A stretch of 64,000 nt of DNA from Melioribacter roseus P3M-2 (GTDB lineage: Bacteria; Bacteroidota; Ignavibacteria; Ignavibacteriales; Melioribacteraceae). A program made the translations under genes and the position numbers. Under the pieces are notes generated by a model. That model was not told the DNA's origin, did no database searches, and worked only from the letters and a program-made list of their open reading frames with translations. This document shows positions 34,068 to 43,311 of this stretch, one piece after another. Numbering within the stretch: position 1 is the first letter of the stretch; each line of letters begins with the position of its first letter. The stretch lies in assembly GCF_000279145.1 (NCBI RefSeq), contig NC_018178.1:1860001-1924000 (forward strand), in the 5' to 3' direction.

Positions 34068-34718
34068 TTGAACAAAAAAATTACAGAAGATAAAATTAAA
34101 CTGATTTACGAATTCAATCCCGGATCGCCTCTTTTTGCCCGCGTCGGCAAGATATTGCTCGACGAAGGAAAACCGCATGAGGCGATTGAAATTCTGAACG
34201 GGGGATTGGAACAATACCCCGATTATCCTACCGCTTATTACATTAGAGCCGTCGCATATGCTTATTCGGGCAAAATTAAAGAAGCCAAAGAGGATGTTCA
34301 TAAGGCTTCCTCATTATACGAAAACGCTATGTCCGGAAATTATTATCTTGAGATGATAGAGAAGATAGAGAATGATATTAAATCTCTGGACGAACTGAAA
34401 GTGCACGAATTTATCGCTGACGAAAACGGCGGAAAAAATTCCATTGAAGACAAACTGGAAGAATTGGCTGAGGAATTGAGCAAAGCGCGAATCAAATACA
34501 ATCCTGATGCGGGGGAAGATACTGTAGTTTCCGTACCCGAAATTCCGAAGACAAGAATCGTCACCGAAACAATGGCTAAAATTTACGAAGCTCAGCGGAA
34601 TTATAAAGATGCAATCGCGGTCTACAAAGACCTTGCGAAATCTAATCCGGAAAAGGCGGATTATTTTAAAAGGAAAATTGAAGAAATAAACAGGATAATC
34701 GACACAGGGCTCGTCTGA
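34068..34718 (+). CDS. TPR-repeat protein
   Basis: A 216-residue cytoplasmic protein beginning at TTG, immediately after the GT2 stop. The N-terminal part contains TPR helices (LFARVGKILLDEGKPHEAI, YPTAYYIRAVAYAYSGK) and the C-terminal part a further one (MAKIYEAQRNYKDAIAVYKD). The middle is highly charged. It probably serves as a protein-binding scaffold; no enzymatic motif is present. Confidence 0.75.
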   Translation: MNKKITEDKIKLIYEFNPGSPLFARVGKILLDEGKPHEAIEILNGGLEQYPDYPTAYYIRAVAYAYSGKIKEAKEDVHKASSLYENAMSGNYYLEMIEKIENDIKSLDELKVHEFIADENGGKNSIEDKLEELAEELSKARIKYNPDAGEDTVVSVPEIPKTRIVTETMAKIYEAQRNYKDAIAVYKDLAKSNPEKADYFKRKIEEINRIIDTGLV

Positions 34719-34726
34719 GAGGCGCC

Positions 34727-35878
34727 ATGAAATATTTCTTTTCACAACTCGTATTATTTATCATATTAACTTTGCCCGTAGCGGCGCAGGATTACGATTG
34801 GGCTCGGCACGACTCGCTCGTAAAAGCGGGCATCGATCAGATATACGGGATTCAATTCGAAAAAGCCGAAAATACATTCGACGCGGTAATAAAAGAATAT
34901 CCTACTCATCCTTCCGGCAAATTTTTTAAAGCTATGATTACCTGGTGGCGTATTCTTCTTAAACTCGAAGACGAAAGTCTGGACGACGAGTTTATGGAGC
35001 AGTTGGAAGAAGTTATTGAAATTTGCGATAGAATTCTGGAAAAAAACAAGAACAATAAAGACGCGCTTTTCTTCAAAGGCGGAGCAATCGGATTCAGAGG
35101 CAGATTGTTGGGCATTCGCGAAAAATGGCTCAAAGCCGCTCTCGACGGTAAAGAAGGACTCGAGTTGCTCTACCGATTTTATAAAGCCGATCCGCAGAAT
35201 CCCGATGTTCAATTCGGATTTGGCATTTATCATTATTATGCCGAAGTCATTCCGGAGAAATTTCCCGCGGTCAAACCGCTTATGATTTTTTTTCCAAACG
35301 GCGACCGCGAAAAAGGCTTGAGCGAACTCGAATACGTCGCGCTCAAAGGCAGATATGCCCGCATCGAATCGAGATATTTTCTTATGACATTGAATTTTCA
35401 GTTCGAGGAAAATATGGACGAAACCCGAAAGTGGGCTTCAATTCTTCTGGCGGATTATCCGAATAATCCCAACTTCCAGAAATATTACGGACTAACTTTT
35501 GTTAAAGAAAACAGGTACGATAAAGCCTCGGAAATATTCCGGGATATCTATTCGAAATGCGTAACAGGTATGCCGGGTTACAACAGTTATTATAAGAGGG
35601 AAGCGAGTTATTATGTCGGATTGAATTATAAGAATACAAATAATGTCGATTCCGCCATCTACTATTTTACGGTTTCCGAAAAGTTGTCCCGTAAACTCGA
35701 CAAAGACAAAGAGTCCGGTTTTCTGATCAATACCGTGCTCTATTTGGGAATGTTATACGACTTAAAAGGCGACAGACAGCAGGCAATAAAATATTACCGC
35801 GAAACGCTGACTATGAGGGAAAGGAGCAATTCTCATAAACTTGCCGAACAATATTTGAAAAAGCCTTACGGCAAGTAA
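34727..35878 (+). CDS. Exported TPR protein
   Basis: A 383-residue protein with signal peptide MKYFFSQLVLFIILTLPVAAQ and four or more TPR-like helical pairs (GIQFEKAENTFDAVIKEYP, NRYDKASEIFRDIYSK, GDRQQAIKYYRETL). It lies 8 bp after the preceding TPR gene and closes the operon, with its stop codon adjacent to the stop of the convergent PorV-like gene. A periplasmic protein-interaction role is likely. Confidence 0.8.
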   Translation: MKYFFSQLVLFIILTLPVAAQDYDWARHDSLVKAGIDQIYGIQFEKAENTFDAVIKEYPTHPSGKFFKAMITWWRILLKLEDESLDDEFMEQLEEVIEICDRILEKNKNNKDALFFKGGAIGFRGRLLGIREKWLKAALDGKEGLELLYRFYKADPQNPDVQFGFGIYHYYAEVIPEKFPAVKPLMIFFPNGDREKGLSELEYVALKGRYARIESRYFLMTLNFQFEENMDETRKWASILLADYPNNPNFQKYYGLTFVKENRYDKASEIFRDIYSKCVTGMPGYNSYYKREASYYVGLNYKNTNNVDSAIYYFTVSEKLSRKLDKDKESGFLINTVLYLGMLYDLKGDRQQAIKYYRETLTMRERSNSHKLAEQYLKKPYGK

Positions 35879-36805
35879 TTATTCGAGATTGGTCGAAATT
35901 CCGAATCTGTGAATCGAACCGATAAAACCCATCGACGAAAATCCGTAGTCGAGTGTATAATTCTTTACGTTGAATCCGAAACCGAGGTTGAGGCCCGCCA
36001 GCCCGGCGCTCGACCCGATTTTAAGTTCTTTCCTCTTTTCGCTGTCGTATCCGAATCGCAGTCTGAAACTTGCGCCTAATTTAACTTCGGCTCCCAAAGT
36101 AAAATTACGAAGCCTGTCGGCTAAACTCTCCTGTTCCCGGTTTAATTTGTTCAGGGAAAAATAGAAACGGAACGGCACGTTTTTTAACTGTTTCGAAACG
36201 CCGACGCGTACGTCGAGCGGCAAATCTTCGTCGATTTCTGCGTATGTCGACAATTGACTGCCTATATTCAACACGGAAAATCCGATATTCCACATCGACT
36301 CGGAAAATTCGTAATGCAAGCCCAGATCGACTGCTAAAGCGGAAGAACTGTATTCGTCGATGCTGGAATAGATAAATTTCGTGTTTATACCGTAATAGAA
36401 ATTGTCGTCGAGTTTATTTCCGTAGCCTAAAATAAAAGCGATATCGGCGGCTCCGAAACTGCCCGTTTTTTCGCCTGTGGAAGTAGCTTTTGTGAAGTCG
36501 CCGTAGCTAACGTATTTTACCGCCGCGCCAAGTTTTCCGAATCGAAATTCCTTAACTGCCGATAAAGACGCCGAATTGATATCCATAAGGTGATTTACAA
36601 AAGAGAATGATACGGGAATTCCCTCGAGTAAGTTAATTCCTGCGGGATTATAGAAAATAACATTCGGGTCGTCGTTTGCGGAAACAAATCCGCCTGCCAA
36701 TGCCGCCGCGCGCGGACTCGTATCTAGATTTAGGAATTTGTATGTTTGCGGAAAAGCAGTTGAAAAACTAAAAAGTAATATTCCAAATAAAATCGTATTT
36801 TTCAT
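35879..36805 (-). CDS. PorV/PorQ-like outer-membrane barrel protein
   Basis: About 308 residues from the ATG at 36805; an upstream ATG (36856) would add a hydrophilic extension before the signal peptide MKNTILFGILLFSFSTAFPQ and is less likely. The start of the mature protein, SPRAAALAGGFVSANDDPNVIFYNPAGI, is the signature of PorV/PorQ-type long barrels of the type IX secretion (T9SS) family. The rest is a beta-strand-rich barrel. PorV and PorQ serve T9SS cargo attachment in Bacteroidetes, and a protein with a T9SS-type sorting end is encoded at 41695-43311. Which subfamily this is cannot be settled by eye. Confidence 0.8.
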   Translation of the reverse strand: MKNTILFGILLFSFSTAFPQTYKFLNLDTSPRAAALAGGFVSANDDPNVIFYNPAGINLLEGIPVSFSFVNHLMDINSASLSAVKEFRFGKLGAAVKYVSYGDFTKATSTGEKTGSFGAADIAFILGYGNKLDDNFYYGINTKFIYSSIDEYSSSALAVDLGLHYEFSESMWNIGFSVLNIGSQLSTYAEIDEDLPLDVRVGVSKQLKNVPFRFYFSLNKLNREQESLADRLRNFTLGAEVKLGASFRLRFGYDSEKRKELKIGSSAGLAGLNLGFGFNVKNYTLDYGFSSMGFIGSIHRFGISTNLE

Positions 36806-36930
36806 GGCGCCATTTTTTTGTTTTGCGATTTTAACTATATTATTATAGAAAGGCAAGCTATTAAAATCTCACCCGGGAACATTGAGCTTTTAGAAAATGT
36901 TAGATTCAAAAACAAAACGGAAGGTAATGT

Positions 36931-37782
36931 ATGAACGGATTTAAAACTGCGGCTTTAATGGCGGTCATGATGGTTCTCTTCTTATTCGTTGGCAATCTTT
37001 TGGGCGGACAAGCGGGAATGACCATAGCATTTGTCTTCTCGTTACTCCTTAATTTCGGCTCGTACTGGTTTTCCGATAAAATTGTATTATCGATGTACCG
37101 CGCAAAAGAGGTCTCCCGCGCCGAATATCCGGTTCTCTACAGAATAGTCGAAAATCTGGCGTCGAAAGCAAATTTGCCGATGCCCAAAGTATATGTTATC
37201 GATTCTCAAACTCCGAACGCGTTTGCTACTGGCAGAAATCCCGAACACAGCGCGGTGGCTGTAACTACGGGCATTATGAATATACTCTCTGAAGACGAGC
37301 TCGAAGGCGTAATTGCACACGAGTTGACGCATATTAAAAACAGGGACATTCTCGTAGGCACAATTGCCGCTACGCTGGTCGGAACCATTACATTGATTGC
37401 GAGGATGGCCGGATGGGCGGCAATGTTCGGCGGAAGCAGAAACGACGACAGAGACGGCAATATTTTCTATGAGCTTGCTCTTATTATTATTGCTCCAATT
37501 GCCGCAATGCTAATTCAGTTGGCAATATCGCGCTCGCGCGAATTCATGGCGGACGAAGGTGGCGCTTTGATTTCGGGTAATCCGATGGGACTTGCTTCGG
37601 CTCTGGATAAACTTTCTAAAGCCAACGAAGTTATTCCGATGAGAACCGCCAAAGAATCGACGGCGCATATGTTTATCGTAAGCCCGCTTTCGGGTAAATC
37701 GTTCGCCAAATTATTCTCGACGCATCCGCCTATCGAAGAGAGAATTAAAAGACTCAAAGAGATTGCCGACGGCAGAAGATAA
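36931..37782 (+). CDS. htpX: HtpX-type membrane zinc protease
   Basis: M48-family membrane protease for quality control of inner-membrane proteins. The 283-residue protein has two N-terminal TMs, the zinc motif H130-E-L-T-H134 (AHELTHIKNRD) and the third ligand in REFMADEGGA, with two further TMs between. Length and motif spacing are standard. Ribosome site GGAAGG. The next gene starts inside its stop codon (TAATG). Confidence 0.95.
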   Translation: MNGFKTAALMAVMMVLFLFVGNLLGGQAGMTIAFVFSLLLNFGSYWFSDKIVLSMYRAKEVSRAEYPVLYRIVENLASKANLPMPKVYVIDSQTPNAFATGRNPEHSAVAVTTGIMNILSEDELEGVIAHELTHIKNRDILVGTIAATLVGTITLIARMAGWAAMFGGSRNDDRDGNIFYELALIIIAPIAAMLIQLAISRSREFMADEGGALISGNPMGLASALDKLSKANEVIPMRTAKESTAHMFIVSPLSGKSFAKLFSTHPPIEERIKRLKEIADGRR

Positions 37783-38360
37783 TGTCGAACTTATGGAAAA
37801 AAATATTGATCCTTTTTCTGTTTGCGGGCGCTTCGAATTACAGCTTTTCGCAGGATAAAATAATCGACAAACTGATAGATGCGGCTTTGAAGGAACAAGC
37901 TTCGCTTATTTCGACAATGCACGATTATAACTTGATTATTTCTTTGCCCCGTAAATTGGAAGGACTCAGACCGTATCTTCTGGATTATTTTCGGAATAAT
38001 TTCGATTATGAAAACGACGGCGGCAAAAATAAAGTTATTCTCGTAATTAACGACGCTTCGGCTTCTTACTCGTTAATTGAACGCGGATTCTTTACGGACG
38101 ATTTTCTCGAACGTAAATTAAATATGCACGGAATGCTGGTATACCCCAATGAATCCGGTTTCGGAAATTCACTGTTCTCCGGCTCGGTAACCGATACGCT
38201 TCTGTACGATGATTATGCCGTTAACGACTTGATGAAATTGCCTGTTGAACAGGGAGAGCTGCCGGATAAAACTAAACTTAAGGATCTCCTGCAGCCAGTG
38301 TTGATCGTAGCCACTTTGATAACTTCTGTCATTTTGCTCTTTACCGTCAGAAGCAATTAA
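37782..38360 (+). CDS. Unknown exported protein with C-terminal membrane anchor
   Basis: A 192-residue protein with an N-terminal signal (KILILFLFAGASNYSFSQ) and a hydrophobic C-terminal helix (PVLIVATLITSVILLFTV). The middle has no recognised domain. The gene is translationally coupled to htpX, which suggests a partner or substrate of that protease (inference). Confidence 0.65.
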   Translation: MSNLWKKILILFLFAGASNYSFSQDKIIDKLIDAALKEQASLISTMHDYNLIISLPRKLEGLRPYLLDYFRNNFDYENDGGKNKVILVINDASASYSLIERGFFTDDFLERKLNMHGMLVYPNESGFGNSLFSGSVTDTLLYDDYAVNDLMKLPVEQGELPDKTKLKDLLQPVLIVATLITSVILLFTVRSN

Positions 38361-38418
38361 ATTTCTTTAAGTGGCAATCTTTATATATTTTTGTTATTTA
38401 AAAATGGAAATTCATTTT

Positions 38419-39174
38419 ATGCCTTATAAGAGATTATTCGCAATTGCCTTGATTGTAACCGCTTGTTCCGGAATGGTAGACACATCTAAATTTAACGCCG
38501 AGGAGTATTTTTCTTATGCTATGAAATTGTACGAAGACGGCGACTACGAACAGGCTGTACTGGAATTTAACAGCATATTGCTCCAATTTCCCGGTAGCAC
38601 GGTAAGCGACGACGCTCAATATTATCTGGCTATGACATATTATAAAAGAGAACAGTTTCTTCTGGCGGCGTACGAATTTAGCAAGTTGATTCAAAATTAT
38701 GCCACAAGTCCGCATGTGCCCGACGCTCAATTCATGCTTGCCGATTCGTATTATAACCTTTCGCCGCCGTTTCAGTTAGACCAATCGTACACCAAAAAAG
38801 CAATCGAAGAATTTCAGGCTTTCATCGATATATTTCCCGCTAATCCGAAAGTGGAAGAAGCCGAAAGAAAAATTGTGGAATTGAACGACAAACTTGCCAG
38901 AAAAGAATACGAAAGCGGAATTATTTACGAAAAGATGGAATACGAAAAGGCTGCAATGAAGTATTACGATTTTGTAGTCGATACGTACCACGATACCAGA
39001 TTCGCTCCGATGGCTTTGTACCGTAAAATTCAAATTGAAATAAGACGCGGAATGACTAACGAGGCGCTCAATGATATAGCGGTCTTTTTGACGAGATATC
39101 CTAATGACGAAAGAGCTGACGAAATCGAAAAATTACAAGCGGAATTAAATGGACTCACGGCAAAGGCAAATTAA
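38419..39174 (+). CDS. bamD: BamD-like outer-membrane assembly lipoprotein
   Basis: Lipoprotein of the BAM complex, which inserts barrels into the outer membrane. About 251 residues with a lipobox (IVTAC) after MPYKRLFAIAL, then five TPR-like pairs; YFSYAMKLYEDGDYEQAVLEF and PDAQFMLADSYYNL are typical of BamD/YfiO. I chose the start at 38419 rather than in-frame starts at 38371 and 38404, since it gives a clean lipoprotein signal and follows GGAAA. Its end overlaps the thioesterase start by 26 bp. Confidence 0.8.
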   Translation: MPYKRLFAIALIVTACSGMVDTSKFNAEEYFSYAMKLYEDGDYEQAVLEFNSILLQFPGSTVSDDAQYYLAMTYYKREQFLLAAYEFSKLIQNYATSPHVPDAQFMLADSYYNLSPPFQLDQSYTKKAIEEFQAFIDIFPANPKVEEAERKIVELNDKLARKEYESGIIYEKMEYEKAAMKYYDFVVDTYHDTRFAPMALYRKIQIEIRRGMTNEALNDIAVFLTRYPNDERADEIEKLQAELNGLTAKAN

Positions 39175-39624
39175 GAAAGTTAAAGATTCTACGGTAACGA
39201 TGACCGAATTGGTTCTGCCGAACCATGCCAACCAATTGGGATATTTGCTCGGCGGACAATTGATGCACTGGATTGATATTTGCGCCGCTCTTTCGGCGGC
39301 AAAACATTCGAACAGAGTTTGCGTTACTGCTTCTGTAGACAGAATTGATTTCCATCACCCGATTAAAGTCGGGGAAGTGGTAACTTTGGTTGCGTCTGTC
39401 AACAGGGCATTTAAAACATCGATGGAGGTCGGCGTCGAAGTTTATGCGGAATCATTTGTGGAAAGAAAAAAATACATACAAATTCTGCTTTCTTAACTTT
39501 CGTGAGTGTGGACGAAAATGGAAAACCCGTCGAAACCAATGAAATACAACCGGAAACACCTGATGAACAAAAACGCTACGAAGAAGCTCTTCAAAGGCGC
39601 AGGCAAAGACTCAATACTGCTTAA
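39149..39624 (+). CDS. Hotdog-fold acyl-CoA thioesterase, one-base frameshift
   Basis: Hydrolyses acyl-CoA; similar to YciA/BFIT-type hotdog enzymes. As read, it ends at 39496 after ERKKYIQILLS, too short. Adding one A to the seven-A run at 39466-39472 restores KKIHTNSAFLTFVSVDENG, the usual thioesterase continuation, and gives 158 residues. The active-site region NHANQLGYLLGGQLMHWID is intact. It overlaps both bamD and the following FG-GAP gene. Confidence 0.8.
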
Positions 39625-41698
39625 ACTTCTGCTCGTTTTCCTTTTTTTTGCATCTTCTCTTTCGGCTCAAATTCCCATAAACGGCTTTTGTAAAGTAGAC
39701 GTTCTCTTTGAGGGTATTAAAGATGATGCGGATTTCCTGCCGGACAATATTATGCCCGCCGATCTCGACAGGGACGGCTCGTATGAATTCATCCTTTTAA
39801 GAAATAATAAAAATTTAATGGCGGTTGTCTCCGGAAATAAATACCGCCGGTTCAATTTCGGACAAACGGTTAACGAACTCGAATTCTACAGTTCGTCTAA
39901 GAATTCGAATATCTTTTGCTGGCTTTCCAGAAAAAGCAGGAATGTCGGGTTGGCGACAATCTCGAAAAACGGAATATTATCGAAAAATAAAATTAAAAAG
40001 TTTGACGACGTGCCTTCTCGAATTACCTGCCTCGATCTAAATAGTGACGGCAACAAGGAAATAATTGTCGGCGGTTACGCATTCGAAGGTTTAACTTTGA
40101 TTAATGCCGGTAAAAAAAATACCTACGCATATTCTCAAATTACGGACAACAGGGTTTTTCCGTTGATTGCCTCCGCCGATTTCGACTACGACGGTTTTAG
40201 CGACATAGTTGCCTACGATATCCTTGCAAATCGCCTTGTATTCTTTTATAATAATCAGGAATTATCTTTTTCCGAGTCGAGAAAAATTGAACTCTCCGAT
40301 TATCCTGAAGATTTGATAGCTTCCGACGTGAATTCGGACGGGTTTACTGACTTGCTGATTTCATACGGCGACCGATTGCGCGTTTTTGTCGGCGATACCG
40401 TTTCGTCGTTTCGCAACAGTTTCGATATTGAGCTTCCTGTAAAATCGGATGATTTAATTGTGTCGGATTTGAACGGCGACGGCATTAACGATCTTTTAAT
40501 GGCAAGTTATTCCGAAGGCGAAGTATATCTGATTTACGGCAAAGCCGGTTCGGAATTTTATGAACCCTTGCTGCTTTATAAAGACAGAAATTTAGCGGAT
40601 ATTTCTGTTTATAAAGAAAAAGGACTCCCGAAACTGGCGCTTCTGTTGAGGGACGGGAAGATAATTGTAATATCGAGGGTAAATAAATTCGGGGATTTTG
40701 ATTTAACGAGTTTTGGCTCGGATGCGCTTTCATTGGGAATTGTAGCGGGCGAGCGAAATATTCCGGAAGCTTATTTTTATATCGATAAAAATAGAAACGA
40801 CCTGATTTTAATTACTCTGAATAAAAGATTGATTCCCGATACTCTTTATCGATACCCACTTCAGGACAGCTACAATATAGTCAAAACCGTCAAGCATAAA
40901 AATAAAATCGATTTCTATTTTTACAATCCAAACACATCGTTAATTGAGATACTGAGACTCGATTTGTTCCGACCGACTCGAAGAATTCTTTACACCAAAG
41001 GAAGAATTAAAGACTTGCTCTTGTTTAACGACCGGTTGGAAGACAGACAAAGAATTTATACCGTTACGGAAAATAAATCGAGATTGCTTCTCGAAACTTA
41101 CGATTACAGGGATTTCAGGTTTGTGCGCGCTGGAGCGGACAGCGCGGGAAATAACCCGCTGGCGGCGGCTTTGGAATATGAAACATACCCGGCGATCTTT
41201 TCGTTAATAAATGAAAACGACAGTCTGGTTTTAATAAAAAAAGAAATTAAAAGATTGGCCGCTAAAGAGGACAGCGTTAAATTAGGAGCTTTCTATTTGT
41301 CCGATTTGACAAAAATTAACCTCGAATGTTATAAAGACCCGCAATCAAATGAATTGATTACTGCGGTTATACTGACGGAAAGTACACTTACAAAATTTAT
41401 TCTGCTCGGAAGCGAAACGATAATCGATTTCGAAATTAAAAATATACGGCCTGTGGAATACACTATTCAGTTCAAAAAGAAGGGCAATCGATTGGAAATG
41501 TTTTTTGTCGACGCGGCGACCGCAAAATTGAAAAAAATTGTTTTGAAAGAAGATTACAAAACGGTCGAAACCGACACCGTTTTGGATTCTGAAACAGTTA
41601 ATAATTATATTTCATTTCCGTTTAAAAATAATAGCGACCTGATTCTTTATGCTCCCGGGTCAAATAATAACATAATTAAATTGAGAATTATTAGATGA
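39563..41698 (+). CDS. Exported FG-GAP/VCBS-repeat protein
   Basis: A protein of about 711 residues with signal sequence LLKLLLVFLFFASSLSAQ and several calcium-binding-type repeats: DLNSDGNKEIIVGG, DFDYDGFSDIVAYD, DVNSDGFTDLLISY and DLNGDGINDLLMAS. Such repeats form beta-propellers that present surfaces for ligand or cell contact. The start is uncertain; the ATG at 39563 gives a long basic n-region, and an upstream GTG at 39506 is also in frame. It overlaps the restored thioesterase end. The stop overlaps the next start (ATGA). Confidence 0.78.
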   Translation: MNKNATKKLFKGAGKDSILLKLLLVFLFFASSLSAQIPINGFCKVDVLFEGIKDDADFLPDNIMPADLDRDGSYEFILLRNNKNLMAVVSGNKYRRFNFGQTVNELEFYSSSKNSNIFCWLSRKSRNVGLATISKNGILSKNKIKKFDDVPSRITCLDLNSDGNKEIIVGGYAFEGLTLINAGKKNTYAYSQITDNRVFPLIASADFDYDGFSDIVAYDILANRLVFFYNNQELSFSESRKIELSDYPEDLIASDVNSDGFTDLLISYGDRLRVFVGDTVSSFRNSFDIELPVKSDDLIVSDLNGDGINDLLMASYSEGEVYLIYGKAGSEFYEPLLLYKDRNLADISVYKEKGLPKLALLLRDGKIIVISRVNKFGDFDLTSFGSDALSLGIVAGERNIPEAYFYIDKNRNDLILITLNKRLIPDTLYRYPLQDSYNIVKTVKHKNKIDFYFYNPNTSLIEILRLDLFRPTRRILYTKGRIKDLLLFNDRLEDRQRIYTVTENKSRLLLETYDYRDFRFVRAGADSAGNNPLAAALEYETYPAIFSLINENDSLVLIKKEIKRLAAKEDSVKLGAFYLSDLTKINLECYKDPQSNELITAVILTESTLTKFILLGSETIIDFEIKNIRPVEYTIQFKKKGNRLEMFFVDAATAKLKKIVLKEDYKTVETDTVLDSETVNNYISFPFKNNSDLILYAPGSNNNIIKLRIIR

Positions 41699-43311
41699 AG
41701 AAATTGTTCTTTCTGCTGACGGTATTTGTGACGATCGATTCTTATGCGCAAAATCTCGATTCGCTTTACAATTTTTTTCTTTATACCAGAGGACATAGCG
41801 ATACCGATTTGAAATCCGTTGCCTCTATGTCGGGCGATTACGTAAAATGCGGAACGGGTATCTACAATCAAATCAAAGAAAACTATTCGAACTTCAGCAT
41901 AAAACAACGGCAGATTTTGTCTTCTTTTTTGTCCAGGCCGCAGACCGATACGAGCATCGTTACTAAATCGGGCTTTTTTCGAATCCATTTTAATAAGTCG
42001 GGATTGCACAAACCTGCTTACGATTTGAATCTGTTGTCGGAAGCGCTCGACTCGGTTTATAATTACGAGGTCAATATTCTGGGTTATCCGCCGCCCCCGA
42101 AAGATTACGGCGGCGGAGGGGATGACAAGTACGACGTCTACATTCAAAATATGAGCGGCGGTCTCTACGGGGAAACGCGCACCGAAGATTTGATCGGAAA
42201 GGAAACTTATACGAGTTATATTGTCATCGACAACGACTTCGACCGTTATTACACTCAAGGTATAAACGGCGCTCGGGTTTCGGTAGCTCACGAATTCCAT
42301 CATGCAATTCAGGTGGGAAATTATATCTACAGATCGACCGACCAATATTATCACGAGCTTTCTTCCACTGCAATGGAAGAGTTTGTGTTCGACGATATCA
42401 ACGATTATTATGCGTACATTTATTCGTATTTTGTTAATACCAACCGTTCGTTTTCTCAGAACAGCGGCTACAATCTCGCCGTTTGGAACATCTTTTTGAA
42501 AGACAGGTTCGGATTCGAAATACTCAAAAGAACCTGGGAGTTAATGAGAGAAGAGCGGGCGCTTTATGCAATAGCCGACGCCATTAAAGAATACGGTTCC
42601 GACTTTAAGGCAGAGTTCGCCGAGTTCTCGAACTGGATTTATTTTACGGGATACAGGTCGAAACCGGGCAAGTATTTCGAGGAAGCGGAAAATTATCCCG
42701 TTATAAAACCCCTGATGAGTATCGATTTCGACAAACCGGTCGTTTCGGTGGATATTAATACCAGACCGGCTTCGGTTAATTATATCTCTTTTATTTCGCT
42801 TGTCGACACTCTCACGGCAATTCTTTCTAACAGCGACGTGACAAACGGAGTGCTAAACCCTTCGTCCGAATTGCCCCTTACATATTTTCTTGCAGACCAC
42901 GACGACGGAGGCTACAAATGGATTACCGATAAGTATTATTCCAAATTGGTTTGCCAATCTGCATTTCTTATTACTGAAAATTCCGTGTTGAATAATAAAT
43001 TGATCGATTCCACGACGGTTATAACCGACGAAAAATTTCCGTTCCCGCAGCCGTTCAATTATGCTTCGGATGATTTTATTTACCTGCCGTCTCCGCGTTC
43101 TTTGAGCGGCGCGGCAGACCTGTATGTTTTTTCGGTCGACATGGATTTGATTTATTCCGGCGAGCTCCGGGTCTTTGTGTCGGATAAAAATCTGGTTAAA
43201 TGGGATGCGCGCGACGGCAGCGGCGAGCGACTATCATCCGGCGTCTATTTTTATGTTATTAAAGCAGACGACGAAACTAAAAAAGGAAAATTCGTGGTGA
43301 TTAATGAATAG
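41695..43311 (+). CDS. Putative zinc metalloprotease with T9SS-type C-terminal sorting domain
   Basis: A 538-residue exported protein (signal MKKLFFLLTVFVTIDSYAQ). H199-E-F-H-H203 in VAHEFHHAIQVGN with a downstream Glu in HELSSTAMEE matches gluzincin-like metalloprotease sites (MXAN_6640-type). The last 80 residues read as a FlgD-like/T9SS type A sorting domain: LVKWDARDGSGERLSSG, VYFYVIKADDETKKGKFVV, the classic pattern for surface secretion and anchoring. The upstream FG-GAP gene is translationally coupled, so the two may act as a secreted pair. Confidence 0.78.
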   Translation: MKKLFFLLTVFVTIDSYAQNLDSLYNFFLYTRGHSDTDLKSVASMSGDYVKCGTGIYNQIKENYSNFSIKQRQILSSFLSRPQTDTSIVTKSGFFRIHFNKSGLHKPAYDLNLLSEALDSVYNYEVNILGYPPPPKDYGGGGDDKYDVYIQNMSGGLYGETRTEDLIGKETYTSYIVIDNDFDRYYTQGINGARVSVAHEFHHAIQVGNYIYRSTDQYYHELSSTAMEEFVFDDINDYYAYIYSYFVNTNRSFSQNSGYNLAVWNIFLKDRFGFEILKRTWELMREERALYAIADAIKEYGSDFKAEFAEFSNWIYFTGYRSKPGKYFEEAENYPVIKPLMSIDFDKPVVSVDINTRPASVNYISFISLVDTLTAILSNSDVTNGVLNPSSELPLTYFLADHDDGGYKWITDKYYSKLVCQSAFLITENSVLNNKLIDSTTVITDEKFPFPQPFNYASDDFIYLPSPRSLSGAADLYVFSVDMDLIYSGELRVFVSDKNLVKWDARDGSGERLSSGVYFYVIKADDETKKGKFVVINE

